In this document: in pieces, positions 35,525-45,151 of the stretch
Numbering within the stretch: the stretch's first letter is position 1
Layout: the number at the start of each line of letters is the position of its first letter
DNA from: Terrilactibacillus laevilacticus
Lineage (GTDB): Bacteria > Bacillota > Bacilli > Bacillales > Sporolactobacillaceae
Direction: 5' to 3'
DNA length: 59,993 nucleotides
Assembly (NCBI RefSeq): GCF_006517395.1
Contig: NZ_VDCY01000015.1
Span: forward strand, 1-59,993
Notes under the pieces: generated by a model
Seen by the model: only the letters and a program-made list of their open reading frames with translations
Databases searched by the model: none
Told to the model about the DNA's origin: nothing
Program-made: the position numbers and the translations under genes

Positions 35525-37933
35525 TTAATCATGTGTTGATTTAGCTGACACATCCCATATTTCCCTCGCATATTGTAAGACGGTATAGTCAGATGAAAAA
35601 ACTCCTGCCCCGGCTATATTTAACAAAGCCATTTTTTGCCACCTCAAGGTATCTCGATAAATCTGATCGACTTTTTCTTGAGCAAGTCGATAATCTTCAA
35701 AATCTCTTAGAACAAAAAATTCATCGCCATATTTAACGAGTGAGTCAAAGATATCTTGGCCCTCTATTTCAACGCCTGGGATCGTCCCATCAATGAGGGC
35801 ATTCAAAACACGATGAAGGATCGGATTATGGATATAATAGTCATAAGCATGATAGGACCCATCATGATAATATTGATAAACTTCTTTGTCTGTTAAACCA
35901 AAAATGATAATATTGTCCGATCCAACTTGATCACGTATCTCGATATTTGCGCCATCTAGTGTTGCGACTGTCACGGCTCCATTCAGCATTAATTTCATGT
36001 TGCCTGTTCCAGAAGCTTCTTTCGATGCTAATGAAATTTGTTCGCTGACATCGGCCGCTGGAATGATACGCTCTGCTAATGACACGCTATAGTTTTCAAC
36101 AAAGACAATTTTTATTTTATCCCCAATATGATGGTCATGATTGATCATGTAAGCGACTGAATTAATCAATTTGATTATTTGTTTAGCGTACGTATAGCTT
36201 GGTGCCGCCTTTGCTCCAAAGATAAATACTCTAGGATAAATATCAGTGTTCGGATTTTCCTTTAATTTAAAATATAAGCTTAGAATATGCAGAAGATTAA
36301 GTAGTTGTCTTTTATAGGCATGCAGTCTTTTTACTTGAACATCAAATATCGCATCAGGATTGAGTGTTAGATTCATCGTCCTCTTGACATAATCCGCAAA
36401 ACGTTGTTTGTTTAATTTCTTTATTTGGGCCAATTTGATTAATGTTTCCTCATCATCCTGATAAGCTTTTAACTTAGTTAAATCGGTTGGATTGACTTCC
36501 CAATTAGATCCAATTTTACAATCAATAAATTGACGCAATGGTTCATTCGAGAGTAATAACCATCTTCTATGTGTAATGCCATTTGTTTTATTGTTAAATT
36601 TGGAAGGAAAAATGAGATAAAAATCATGTAATACTTTTTCTTTAAGTATATCGGTATGCAGTTTTGCGACACCGTTAATACTATGACTCCCTATGATGGC
36701 CAAATGGGCCATTTTGACATGTCCGCCTTCAATAATCCGCGTCCGTTCAATCATATGATGATCGTATCGAGATCTCATATCTGCAGCATATCTGTGATCG
36801 ATCTCACAAATAATCTGATGGATCCGAGGCAATAACGTACTCATCATGTCAATTGGCCATTTTTCAAGCGCTTCAGACATAATGGTGTGGTTGGTGTAAC
36901 TCAATACTTTGATGGTAAGGTCCCACGCACTCTCCCAATCCATTCCTTCATCATCAAGCAAAATTCGCATAAGTTCTGGTACACACAATGCTGGATGTGT
37001 GTCATTAATATGAATAGCGACTTCCTCTGAAAGATGACTGATCGGTAAATTCTTTTTCTTAAATCGACGAATGATACTTTGAATTCCCGCTGATACAAAA
37101 AAATATTCTTGTTTCAGTCGTAACAATCGACCATCATAATACGAATCATCTGGATAGAGAACTTCTGAAATATTTTCAATTCGGCTTTGTTGCTTTAGAA
37201 AGGAACCATATTCATGACTATCATCGAGTGGATGCATCTCTGCAGACCATAGTCTGAGTGTATTCACAGTCTGTTCATTATAACCAATAATTGGCGTATC
37301 ATATGGTACAGCTAAAACGGCTTCTTCATTTTCATAATGCGGGACAATCCTTCCAGATGAATTATCCAACCACACGTTGCCATAAAATCGAACGGTTACG
37401 GCCTTATTAAGTCGTCTAACTTCCCATATATTTCCGTTTCTCAACCAATGTTCAGGTATTTCAACTTGGTAACCGTTCACAAATTTTTGCTTGAATAAGC
37501 CATATTTATATCGTATACCATTACCATGACCAGGGATTGCACATGTCGCCATGGAATCCAAAAAGCAAGCTGCTAGACGTCCGAGTCCCCCGTTTCCGAG
37601 GCCTGGATCCACTTCGAATTCAATTAAGTTTTCAAGATGGATTCCAAATTCTTGTAGGCCTTTTTGTACCACATCAAGGATATCCAAATTTAGCAAATTG
37701 CTTTTTAACATACGGCCGAGTAAGAACTCCATAGAAAAGTAATAAATCTGCTTTTCACCTTTTTCTAGATAAGATTCATTTGTATTCTTCCAGTCATTTG
37801 AAGCGTACGTACGAATCAAATTGCCTAGTGTAAAATATTGTTCGGAGATATCTGAATCTTTTATATCTAATGAATAAAGCTCAGTTAATAAACGCTTATA
37901 GTCTTCTTTAAATTTATCCTTTGTCAGTTTCAT
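35525..37933 (-). CDS. glgP: Glycogen/maltodextrin phosphorylase
   Basis: About 802 residues, normal for GlgP. The pyridoxal-phosphate lysine is in EASGTGNMKLMLNG near residue 650. The N-terminal part has GLGNGGLGRLAACFLDSMA. It releases glucose-1-phosphate from alpha-1,4-glucans. ATG 37933 is chosen (GGAGGG seven bases upstream). No glgB, glgC, glgD or glgA is adjacent, unlike the usual glycogen operon; near the mdx genes it may act on imported maltodextrin, an inference. Confidence 0.93.
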   Translation of the reverse strand: MKLTKDKFKEDYKRLLTELYSLDIKDSDISEQYFTLGNLIRTYASNDWKNTNESYLEKGEKQIYYFSMEFLLGRMLKSNLLNLDILDVVQKGLQEFGIHLENLIEFEVDPGLGNGGLGRLAACFLDSMATCAIPGHGNGIRYKYGLFKQKFVNGYQVEIPEHWLRNGNIWEVRRLNKAVTVRFYGNVWLDNSSGRIVPHYENEEAVLAVPYDTPIIGYNEQTVNTLRLWSAEMHPLDDSHEYGSFLKQQSRIENISEVLYPDDSYYDGRLLRLKQEYFFVSAGIQSIIRRFKKKNLPISHLSEEVAIHINDTHPALCVPELMRILLDDEGMDWESAWDLTIKVLSYTNHTIMSEALEKWPIDMMSTLLPRIHQIICEIDHRYAADMRSRYDHHMIERTRIIEGGHVKMAHLAIIGSHSINGVAKLHTDILKEKVLHDFYLIFPSKFNNKTNGITHRRWLLLSNEPLRQFIDCKIGSNWEVNPTDLTKLKAYQDDEETLIKLAQIKKLNKQRFADYVKRTMNLTLNPDAIFDVQVKRLHAYKRQLLNLLHILSLYFKLKENPNTDIYPRVFIFGAKAAPSYTYAKQIIKLINSVAYMINHDHHIGDKIKIVFVENYSVSLAERIIPAADVSEQISLASKEASGTGNMKLMLNGAVTVATLDGANIEIRDQVGSDNIIIFGLTDKEVYQYYHDGSYHAYDYYIHNPILHRVLNALIDGTIPGVEIEGQDIFDSLVKYGDEFFVLRDFEDYRLAQEKVDQIYRDTLRWQKMALLNIAGAGVFSSDYTVLQYAREIWDVSAKSTHD

Positions 37934-37975
37934 CACTGTACCCTCCATAAGTGGCCCGTCGTACTTCTTATTCAT

Positions 37976-38403
37976 CTATCCATCTTTACAGAACTTAATT
38001 TAGAGGTCTGACTTTAGATATTGTTACTAACAAGCTAAATTCATTGATGGATCAGTGACCACAATCATTATATTTAGCAATCTAGGCTGTTATACAATAA
38101 TAGTTTATTAACCGGTGAAATTCAATAAAAACATTTATTACTGTCGTTTCCACGAGAACAATTATACGTATTTTGTCTTTTTTCGGTGACAGTCACATAC
38201 GATTATTTGCTTCTTTATCGTCCTCTTGTTAGACTTGTTTATAGGAGTTGATAAATTATCACAAAAATCCAATAAATACAAACCATGTTTTTTTAGGAAT
38301 GGCAAAGGAATGTAGAAGGCAAAATATCCGTAAGAATATGGTTCATACTTTGGTTAATTCAACAGTAATTACAGCAATAATATTTACACGGAGGGGAAAT
38401 CAT
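37976..38403. other. Intergenic region between glgP and the YczE-like gene
   Basis: About 430 bases. It contains one copy of the short REP-like repeat (38140-38196). No open frame with a ribosome site exists before 38404; an open stretch from 38248 is in frame with the YczE-like gene but lacks a start signal. Confidence 0.45.
38140..38196 (+). repeat. REP-like repeat, copy R1
   Basis: ACTGTC, then ATTTTGTCTTTTTTCGGTG followed by ACAGTCAC. Shares the core TTTTGTCTTTTTTCGGTG with copies at 51099, 53361 and 55817. Confidence 0.6.
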
Positions 38404-39369
38404 TTGTCGGAAAATGTTGACAAACCACATAATAAATTAGAACTATTTTTTAGATCTCTATTGGCTCTGGTTGGTGTTGCCATACTTGCCATGGGCGCTA
38501 TGTTGTGTAAACAAGGAAGCGTAGGACTAGATCCTTTTACAGCTATTAACATAGGTATTTCAGAAAAAATCGGATTAAGTTTAGGCGTTTTCCAACTTAT
38601 CATGAATGTTATTATTATAGTCATCGTATTATTATTGGACCGAAAAAAGATTGGTATTGGTACGATTATTAATATGGTTTGCGCTGGATTTATGATTGAT
38701 TGGTTTTCAGATCTTTATACCTTTTTATTTAATTATCAGCCAACCATTCTAACTAAAATTGTTAATGGGATCCTCGGTTTACTTTGCTTTACACTCGGCA
38801 CTTCGATCTATATGACAGCGAAAGTTGGCGTAGCTCCTTATGATGCACTTGCTCCTATTGCATCGAAAAGATTGCATATCAAATATAAATTTTGCCGTAT
38901 GATACAGGATATTGGATTTATGGCTTGTGCCTTGTTTGCTGGGGGACCTATTGGCCCTGCTACAATTATCATCTCATTCTTTGCCGGACCATTAATTACC
39001 TTCTGGGATCATCATTTTAGCAACAAACTTGTAGAGACTGTGACCGACTTCGGCAAATATCCTTCTGGGAAAAAAATTGGACTTGGTCTAGATACTGCCG
39101 GTAAATATACAGTTAATCTCGTCAAATATAGTTATAATCAAACGGTTATCACACAAGAAAAGCTGTCCGACTATTCGGATGAACAATTAGAAGAACGAGT
39201 TAGACAAACACGTCAAACCATGAAAAACATGAAAAAAGTGTTGAGTAATACCGTTAAGCTTTACGGGATATTAAAAAAAGAGGAATACATGAGAAAAAGA
39301 GTCCTAAAGTTGCAAAAGAAAAATGAAGAAAAAAAACAAATTTCTAATCGTAAAGTTTCAAAAAAATAA
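38404..39369 (+). CDS. YczE/YyaS-like integral membrane protein
   Basis: 321 residues. Five or six membrane segments in the first 220 residues, with GSVGLDPFTAINIGIS and KVGVAPYDALAPIASKR, internal-repeat motifs of the YczE family. The last 100 residues form a charged, probably coiled-coil cytoplasmic tail that most family members lack. Role unknown. TTG 38404 is chosen: GAGGGG lies seven bases upstream. Confidence 0.7.
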   Translation: MSENVDKPHNKLELFFRSLLALVGVAILAMGAMLCKQGSVGLDPFTAINIGISEKIGLSLGVFQLIMNVIIIVIVLLLDRKKIGIGTIINMVCAGFMIDWFSDLYTFLFNYQPTILTKIVNGILGLLCFTLGTSIYMTAKVGVAPYDALAPIASKRLHIKYKFCRMIQDIGFMACALFAGGPIGPATIIISFFAGPLITFWDHHFSNKLVETVTDFGKYPSGKKIGLGLDTAGKYTVNLVKYSYNQTVITQEKLSDYSDEQLEERVRQTRQTMKNMKKVLSNTVKLYGILKKEEYMRKRVLKLQKKNEEKKQISNRKVSKK

Positions 39370-39393
39370 ATCTAAGTGACCCAAACATTTTTT

Positions 39394-39425
39394 AACCGGA
39401 TAGCTCAATTTCTATCTGGTTTTTT
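39394..39425 (+). terminator. Terminator after the YczE-like gene
   Basis: AACCGGATAG pairs with CTATCTGGTT (one G-U type mismatch) and runs into TTTTTT. Confidence 0.8.
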
Positions 39426-39529
39426 TATTCAATGACTTAAACCATCCCGTTTAAATGAATTTCATGTTTCACAACTCTTTGTTTAGGGTAAATTAAAAAC
39501 AATGTAGATAATAAGGAGTTTTTGAACAT

Positions 39530-40534
39530 ATGAAAGCGTTAGTTTTAACAGGTATAGAACAATTGGAAATTCAAGCTATTCCTGAACAACCTTTAAAAGA
39601 AAATGAAGTTAAAATAGAGATGAAATACGCTGGGATTTGTGGTACAGATAAACATTTATATAATGGTTTACCTGGATCTGCTAAGGCTGAACCTCCAATC
39701 ATTCTAGGACATGAAAATTCTGGAGTGATTACTGAATTAGGGCCTAGCGTTAAAAGTCATCTTAAAATTGGAGATCGTGTAGCGATTGATCCTAATATCT
39801 CATGCGGTTTTTGCTCTTTTTGCCATGATAATAAGCCTCATCTATGTGAAAATATGGAGGCTATTGGTGTAACACGTAACGGTGGCATGGCTGAATATGT
39901 TAATGTCCCTGAAACGAATGTATATAAAATTCCAGATAACTTGAGTTTTAAAGAAGCGGCTATGGCTGAACCTGTAAGCTGTATGCTTCATGCAATTAAT
40001 CAAATAGATATTAAATCTCACTACACAGCACTAGTTGTCGGTGATGGATTTTTGGGGCAGTTGTTTATTAAATACTTAGCAAATCACGGCTTAAAAAAAG
40101 TCGATGTAAGCAACCGTAATCCTAAAAAAATTAACTTACTGAAAAAAATTGGAGCAACAACCGTCTTAAATCCCGAAGAAACCGAACACAATGAAAAATA
40201 TGATATCGTCATTGAGTGTGTCGGTGTAACCAAAACACAAGAACGGGCTATCGCTTCCGCCAAACGTGGAGGACAAGTGTTAATGTTTGGGGTCGGTGCT
40301 CCAGAGAATATCATTCAGATTAACCCTTATGAAATATTCTTTAGCGAGCTAACCATTAAAGGAGCATTCATTAATCCACATTCTATGAATGAAGCCATCC
40401 ATGTCCTCTCTAATCAATCATTAGCTGTTGATGAGCTCATAACACACGAATTTACTTTAGAAGAAGTACCTGATTTTCTATCTGGCAAGATAAAAGAAAA
40501 AGTCACAAAAGCTGTGATTAATTTAGATGTGTAA
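39530..40534 (+). CDS. Zinc-dependent alcohol dehydrogenase (sorbitol/threonine-dehydrogenase type)
   Basis: 334 residues, medium-chain dehydrogenase family. Catalytic zinc ligands C37 (CGTDKH), H61 and E62 (GHENSG); structural zinc cysteines C92, C95, C98 and C106. The NAD-binding turn is VGDGFLGQ near residue 172. Likely oxidises a polyol or secondary alcohol. It is monocistronic; the neighbouring carbohydrate operon on the other strand does not prove a link. Confidence 0.87.
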   Translation: MKALVLTGIEQLEIQAIPEQPLKENEVKIEMKYAGICGTDKHLYNGLPGSAKAEPPIILGHENSGVITELGPSVKSHLKIGDRVAIDPNISCGFCSFCHDNKPHLCENMEAIGVTRNGGMAEYVNVPETNVYKIPDNLSFKEAAMAEPVSCMLHAINQIDIKSHYTALVVGDGFLGQLFIKYLANHGLKKVDVSNRNPKKINLLKKIGATTVLNPEETEHNEKYDIVIECVGVTKTQERAIASAKRGGQVLMFGVGAPENIIQINPYEIFFSELTIKGAFINPHSMNEAIHVLSNQSLAVDELITHEFTLEEVPDFLSGKIKEKVTKAVINLDV

Positions 40535-40687
40535 ACTTACATGGTAGTTTTTGCTGAAGCTCTTCTTAGACTTGCTAATTATAGTTGGGGTTATTGATTA
40601 ACGTCATTTTATCTTTTCCGGAATGTCCCACAGTAGATATTATTTTTTTATTCAATTACAACTACTAAATTTAATCATAACTAAAAG

Positions 40688-40734
40688 ACGAGAGGAATAA
40701 AAAACATCTTTTATTTCCTCTCATCCTTTTTTTT
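40688..40734. terminator. Bidirectional terminator between the dehydrogenase and GH172 genes
   Basis: GAGAGGA followed by AATAAAA pairs with TTTTATTTCCTCTC, with T runs at both ends. Serves convergent genes. Confidence 0.8.
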
Positions 40735-40761
40735 AATATTATTTATTTATCGTATCACCCA

Positions 40762-41865
40762 TTATCTTGGCCAACGCTGTTCTCTCGCCATCAACGGTTT
40801 AAAAGCAACATGGGGTTCCGTTTGATACCAATAAGCAACAGAAGCCACATCGTCTTGTCGTTCAAATAATCCTCGATTACATACACCAATCTGCTGGACA
40901 GTCACTTTTAAATCCCGATCAAATCTAATCGGGTCCATGATGTGCCAGCGATAAAGACTTCTCATCGGTGGACAATCTCCCATAAATTGATCACTATATT
41001 TATCTTCCGCATTGGAGTAAAAAGGATAACCTAAAAATGGAGTCGAATACGTATTTTCAACAGCCTTATCACCATCTTTAGTAATAAACCCCCAAGCCCC
41101 TCCAAAGTAGTCTTCCAATCCTGTCCCGCATATTGTAGGGTATTCTTCATCCCCATCCATATAAAATTTCATTTCACCTTCGCCCCACCAATATCGTTGT
41201 AAAGTGCTCAGCGCCATATAGGTTCCGATATATTGCCCTTTTCCTTTGACGTTATCTAAAATGACATAATCTTGTGTGAGTGAGGTGATTGGTTCTCGTC
41301 TCCACTGTGCATGAAAATAGGCCGCTTCATTTGGTATAGAGTCATATAAGCTATAATTAAATTGATAAAAGAATCCTTCAATATCACCTGGATGCTGGTT
41401 TTCAATCGTAATAAGTGCCTTCTTTCTGAAAGGCATAGGGAAATAACAATTCAAGCCTCGTGTTGGATTGCAAACAATAGGTAGCGAGTTGACAACATGT
41501 GTCGTTGCAAAACCGCTACAGAAAAAATCGCCCAGAGGTACTTCTACAGAAGGTTCTGCTTCGCCATCCCAATACATACGCAGAACTAAATCCCTTAAAA
41601 CATAAAATCCAGCACTTGTTGTGTCAGTCACAGTTATCCAAAAGTGTTGAAGTATTCCTGAACCATTTATCTCTGCAAGTGTTGCAGTTTCTCCTTCTTT
41701 TAAAGTTATGCAAGGTCTTCCTTTTCTTGACGGACCTAAATGACTTGATTCCTTTCCCCCACCACCTTTCTCACCTGTCGGATTTTCCGCCGTTATTGAA
41801 CGACTTTTCGCATCAGTAATGATAGGTAAATAAGACAAACTGTTTAAAAAAGGATTATTCATCAT
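40762..41865 (-). CDS. GH172 (DUF2961) glycoside hydrolase
   Basis: About 367 residues, no signal peptide. Family hallmarks: NGSGILQHFWITVTD near residue 70, LRMYWDGEAEPSVEVPLGDFF near 95-115 and GEGEMKFYMDGDEEYP leading to ICGTGLEDYFGGAWGF near 235-265; the conserved glutamates here are the likely catalytic pair. Characterised GH172 enzymes act on alpha-D-fructofuranosides (difructose dianhydride I) or D-arabinofuranosides. It closes an operon with an ABC importer, so it probably cleaves the imported sugar in the cytoplasm. The substrate is not established. Confidence 0.8.
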   Translation of the reverse strand: MMNNPFLNSLSYLPIITDAKSRSITAENPTGEKGGGGKESSHLGPSRKGRPCITLKEGETATLAEINGSGILQHFWITVTDTTSAGFYVLRDLVLRMYWDGEAEPSVEVPLGDFFCSGFATTHVVNSLPIVCNPTRGLNCYFPMPFRKKALITIENQHPGDIEGFFYQFNYSLYDSIPNEAAYFHAQWRREPITSLTQDYVILDNVKGKGQYIGTYMALSTLQRYWWGEGEMKFYMDGDEEYPTICGTGLEDYFGGAWGFITKDGDKAVENTYSTPFLGYPFYSNAEDKYSDQFMGDCPPMRSLYRWHIMDPIRFDRDLKVTVQQIGVCNRGLFERQDDVASVAYWYQTEPHVAFKPLMAREQRWPR

Positions 41866-41899
41866 AATACATTCGCCTCTTCTCATTTTAGTGATTATA

Positions 41900-42748
41900 T
41901 TACTGTTTCACGCCACCTGCTGTAATCCCTTCCATAATATTTTTTTCAAAGATCAAGACAAAGATGACAATTGGTAAGATGATCAGCCATCCCATAGAAC
42001 TAATTAGATCCCAAGGAACTTCAAAGTTACTTTGTCTAGGTATCAGTGTTATGCCAACACTAAGCACTTTAATCTTGTAAGAAAAAAATAATGGGGTAAA
42101 AAATTCATTTAGACATTGGATAAAGTTTATAATACTAATCGTCGCAATAGCTGGTCTCATCAATGGAAAATAAATGGTAAATAGTATTCTAATAAAACCA
42201 GCTCCATCAACTTGCGCTGCTTCTTCCAGTGATAATGGAATTTGTTTAACAAAGTTATGAAGAATCAGAACCGAGAAAGGTAGCAACGAACTAGAATATA
42301 GGATTATTAAGCCAAAATAAGTATCCACTAAGTGAACGGATTTCATAAAATCATAGAGTGGTCTCGCTGTTACAATCGGTGGTATTAAGGCTGAAAAAAG
42401 CAGTAGTTTAAATGACCAACTCACACTTTTAAACACCTCAAATCTTGCAAAAGCGTAGGCTGCTGCACCGCCGAGAATGACTGAAACGAGTAACGAAAAA
42501 AACGTAATAAACAAGGTGTTGAAAGTCATCTGAGCAATACCTACATTCTCAAACAAATCCACATAGTTTTTAACAGTCATATTTCGTGGAAAATAGTTTA
42601 TAGGCGTTTTAAATAGCGAGCCTTTAGGTGTTACAGATGAGATAAAAATCCAATATAGAGGCACCAATATGATTCCAGCAACCATTAGTGTTAATCCCCA
42701 TCTATAAATAAAGGCCACTATTTTTTTACGTTTTACACTTTGATGCAT
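41900..42748 (-). CDS. Carbohydrate ABC transporter permease (MalG type)
   Basis: About 282 residues with six membrane segments. The EAA loop reads SLEEAAQVDGAGFIRILFTI near residue 185. Second permease of the GH172 operon. ATG 42748 is chosen over a GTG nine bases earlier, which lies in the ribosome site GAGGTG. Confidence 0.9.
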   Translation of the reverse strand: MHQSVKRKKIVAFIYRWGLTLMVAGIILVPLYWIFISSVTPKGSLFKTPINYFPRNMTVKNYVDLFENVGIAQMTFNTLFITFFSLLVSVILGGAAAYAFARFEVFKSVSWSFKLLLFSALIPPIVTARPLYDFMKSVHLVDTYFGLIILYSSSLLPFSVLILHNFVKQIPLSLEEAAQVDGAGFIRILFTIYFPLMRPAIATISIINFIQCLNEFFTPLFFSYKIKVLSVGITLIPRQSNFEVPWDLISSMGWLIILPIVIFVLIFEKNIMEGITAGGVKQ

Positions 42749-42765
42749 CTCTGTCACCTCTTTAT

Positions 42766-43653
42766 TTAATCATGCTTTCTAATAGCCAAAAAACTTAAAC
42801 TACTAATAATGATCATAACGATGAATAGACAAACAGCAATAGCGGAGGAATAGCCAATATTAAGATTGGTAAACGCCTCAATTGCAATTCTGTAAGCTAG
42901 AAGACTCGTTGAATCCCCTGGGCCTCCTGTCGTCATAGCATACACAATATCGTAGCTTACAATTCTCCACATAGTAAAGAAAATACACAGTGTTAAAATG
43001 GTCCTCATGATGAGAGGTAAAGTAATGGAAAAGAATGACTTTATCACTCCTGCTCCATCTATTTTTGCGGATTCATAAATCTCTTCAGGAATAAATTGCA
43101 AACTAGCTAATACTAAAATCGCAAAGAAAGGTACATCTTTCCAAAGATCAACAAGAATAACCGCTATTCTTGCTGATTCTGGATGAGTTAGCCAATCAAA
43201 GTGAAAATAAGGAAAAATTCTTCTAATCAAATCATTAACGAATCCATAATCATCATTAAATGCCCATTGGGCAGCAAGCCCCGTTACAATCATAGGCATA
43301 GCCCAAGGAATTAAAGTTATGGTTCTCAGTAGCTTTTTTCCTTTGAATTTCATATTTAACAACAAGGCAAGAAGAATACCTAAAACTACATGAAAGATCA
43401 TAGAAACCACAGTAAAGGTTATTGTAAAATGTAGAGAAGAAATAACCTTAGAATCTGAAAAAATGTCAATATAATTTTTTAATCCAACAAATTTAGCTAC
43501 TCCACCTTTAAACATATTAATATCGAAGAAACTATTGATAAATGTCATAATGATGGGATATATAATAGTAAATCCTCTAACAATCAACACAGGTAAAATA
43601 AGTAGCCATGCGATTAAAAATTTTTTTGGTGGCTTTACAAGTAAAGCTTTCAT
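42766..43653 (-). CDS. Carbohydrate ABC transporter permease (MalF type)
   Basis: About 295 residues with six membrane segments. The EAA loop is EEIYESAKIDGAGVIKSFFS near residue 210. First permease of the GH172 operon, 35 bases after the binding-protein gene. ATG 43653 is favoured because AAGGAG precedes it. Confidence 0.9.
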   Translation of the reverse strand: MKALLVKPPKKFLIAWLLILPVLIVRGFTIIYPIIMTFINSFFDINMFKGGVAKFVGLKNYIDIFSDSKVISSLHFTITFTVVSMIFHVVLGILLALLLNMKFKGKKLLRTITLIPWAMPMIVTGLAAQWAFNDDYGFVNDLIRRIFPYFHFDWLTHPESARIAVILVDLWKDVPFFAILVLASLQFIPEEIYESAKIDGAGVIKSFFSITLPLIMRTILTLCIFFTMWRIVSYDIVYAMTTGGPGDSTSLLAYRIAIEAFTNLNIGYSSAIAVCLFIVMIIISSLSFLAIRKHD

Positions 43654-43688
43654 TGCACTTCTCTCCTTGCTATTTGACATTTATAACA

Positions 43689-44945
43689 CTATTTTTTTAG
43701 CAGGTTAATCTCTTTTTGTGCTTGATTAACTGCTTCATTTAAACTGATTTCATTTGTCACATATTTTTGGAAGATACCACCTATTGAATTAATAAATTCC
43801 ATAGATTGAGGTAACAATGGTCTTCCTCGAAGCGTGCTATTTTTAATGTATTTTCTAACACGGTCTAGACCAGTCGCATTGAAATTTGGATCATTAATTA
43901 CATCAAGACGTGCAGGCAATCTCCCTGACATTTCGCTATAAGCAATTTGGCCTTCTTTACTAGCTGTATACTTTAATACTTTTATGGCTGCTTTTTTCTT
44001 TAAAGATGATTTGTTTAGGACATAATGCCATGATGCCATATAAGCATCATTTGTTTTAAATTTAGGCATTGGTTCAATACTCAGTTTATTCGGACCAAAT
44101 TTCCCTGCTTGTTGGAACGTTGGAATTGCGCCTGTATACATAAATATCATCCCATATTTTCCATCAATAAATTTCTGCATCATTGGATCATAAATATCTG
44201 CTATCTGCGACATTGGTGTTACTTTGACTTTGTGTGCCAAGTTATACATAAATTTCAAGGCTTTTTGAGTGTTAGGGTTTTTCCAATTGAAATAATCCCC
44301 ACCAAATAAATTGATAAACGTCCCTATTTCGTTATAGACATAGCTTTTTTCCCATGATCCACCATAGCCATATACCTTACCTTGTGTTGCTTCCTTGGCA
44401 TAATCAAGAAATTCTTTTTCATTTTTAGGAACTCCCATACCCGTTTTTTTAAGTATCTCATGATTAACCCAGAAGGATAATATTTCCAGATAGCTTGGAA
44501 CTGAATAAATGTGCCCATTGAACGTCGGGATATCTTTGATATATTGCTTCGAAAAATTATTAGCCGTATCCTTTGTCATTACATTTTTTTCGAGCGGTTC
44601 AAGATATCCGGCTCTTGAAAATGCCGTTATTAATTCATCATTTACAAATAAGAGATCTACTGAGTTATCACCAGAGGACAATATAGTGGTCATTTTGGCT
44701 ACCATATCATTTGGATTAGTCGGTGTAGGAACAACATTGATTTTAATGCCCGTTGCCTTTTCTATTTTCTTTTGATAAGCCTTCCAACCAGGTTTTGTAG
44801 AATCATTTGTCATGAGTGTCAACGATTTACTATCCGATTGCTCGCCAGTAGACGAATTTCCGTTGACACCTACACAACCAGAAATAATACTGATGATCAA
44901 TGTAAAACTCAAAACAAGGCCACATAACTTAATGATCATCTTCAT
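43689..44945 (-). CDS. Carbohydrate-binding lipoprotein of the GH172 operon
   Basis: 418 residues. Signal peptide with lipobox IISGC near residue 24, then an extracellular solute-binding fold with DLLFVNDELITAFSRAGYLEPL and GKYGMIFMYTGAIPTFQ. It captures the oligosaccharide for the two permeases. Strong GGAGGG before ATG; a cre box lies upstream. The YesM/YesN-type sensor genes are divergent to it. Confidence 0.9.
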   Translation of the reverse strand: MKMIIKLCGLVLSFTLIISIISGCVGVNGNSSTGEQSDSKSLTLMTNDSTKPGWKAYQKKIEKATGIKINVVPTPTNPNDMVAKMTTILSSGDNSVDLLFVNDELITAFSRAGYLEPLEKNVMTKDTANNFSKQYIKDIPTFNGHIYSVPSYLEILSFWVNHEILKKTGMGVPKNEKEFLDYAKEATQGKVYGYGGSWEKSYVYNEIGTFINLFGGDYFNWKNPNTQKALKFMYNLAHKVKVTPMSQIADIYDPMMQKFIDGKYGMIFMYTGAIPTFQQAGKFGPNKLSIEPMPKFKTNDAYMASWHYVLNKSSLKKKAAIKVLKYTASKEGQIAYSEMSGRLPARLDVINDPNFNATGLDRVRKYIKNSTLRGRPLLPQSMEFINSIGGIFQKYVTNEISLNEAVNQAQKEINLLKK

Positions 44946-44965
44946 TTATATTCCCTCCTTTAAAA

Positions 44966-44979
44966 TTAAAGCGCTTTCA
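44966..44979 (-). promoter_or_regulatory. cre box before the GH172 operon
   Basis: TGAAAGCGCTTTAA on the minus strand; one mismatch (A for C near the end). About 20 bases before the binding-protein start. Confidence 0.6.
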
Positions 44980-45079
44980 TATCTCGTGTTTCAAATTATA
45001 AGTAATTAAAAGTTGAAATAAAATATAATATTTAACGATAAATTTATAAATTTCTATGAATCGTCTTCTTTTATATTTG

Positions 45080-45108
45080 TTGATTAAAAATGGCACTAGC
45101 TGTATAGT
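45080..45108 (+). promoter_or_regulatory. Promoter of the sensor kinase gene
   Basis: TTGATT (45080-45085) and TATAGT (45103-45108) are 17 bases apart. Any start codon before 45108, such as ATG 45056, is therefore unlikely. Confidence 0.65.
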
Positions 45109-45118
45109 AATAATACAA

Positions 45119-45132
45119 TGTAATCGCTTTCT
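45119..45132 (+). promoter_or_regulatory. cre box in the sensor kinase leader
   Basis: TGTAATCGCTTTCT matches cre except at the last base and lies 10 bases after the -10 box, overlapping the expected transcript start. CcpA would therefore restrict the sensor genes as well as the transporter. Confidence 0.55.
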
Positions 45133-45151
45133 TTTGGAGGTGTACAAATTT

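Noticed and set aside
45056-45151. Earlier ATG (45056) as start of the sensor kinase
   Set aside because: It lies upstream of a good promoter and lacks a ribosome site; TTG 45152 follows GGAGG.
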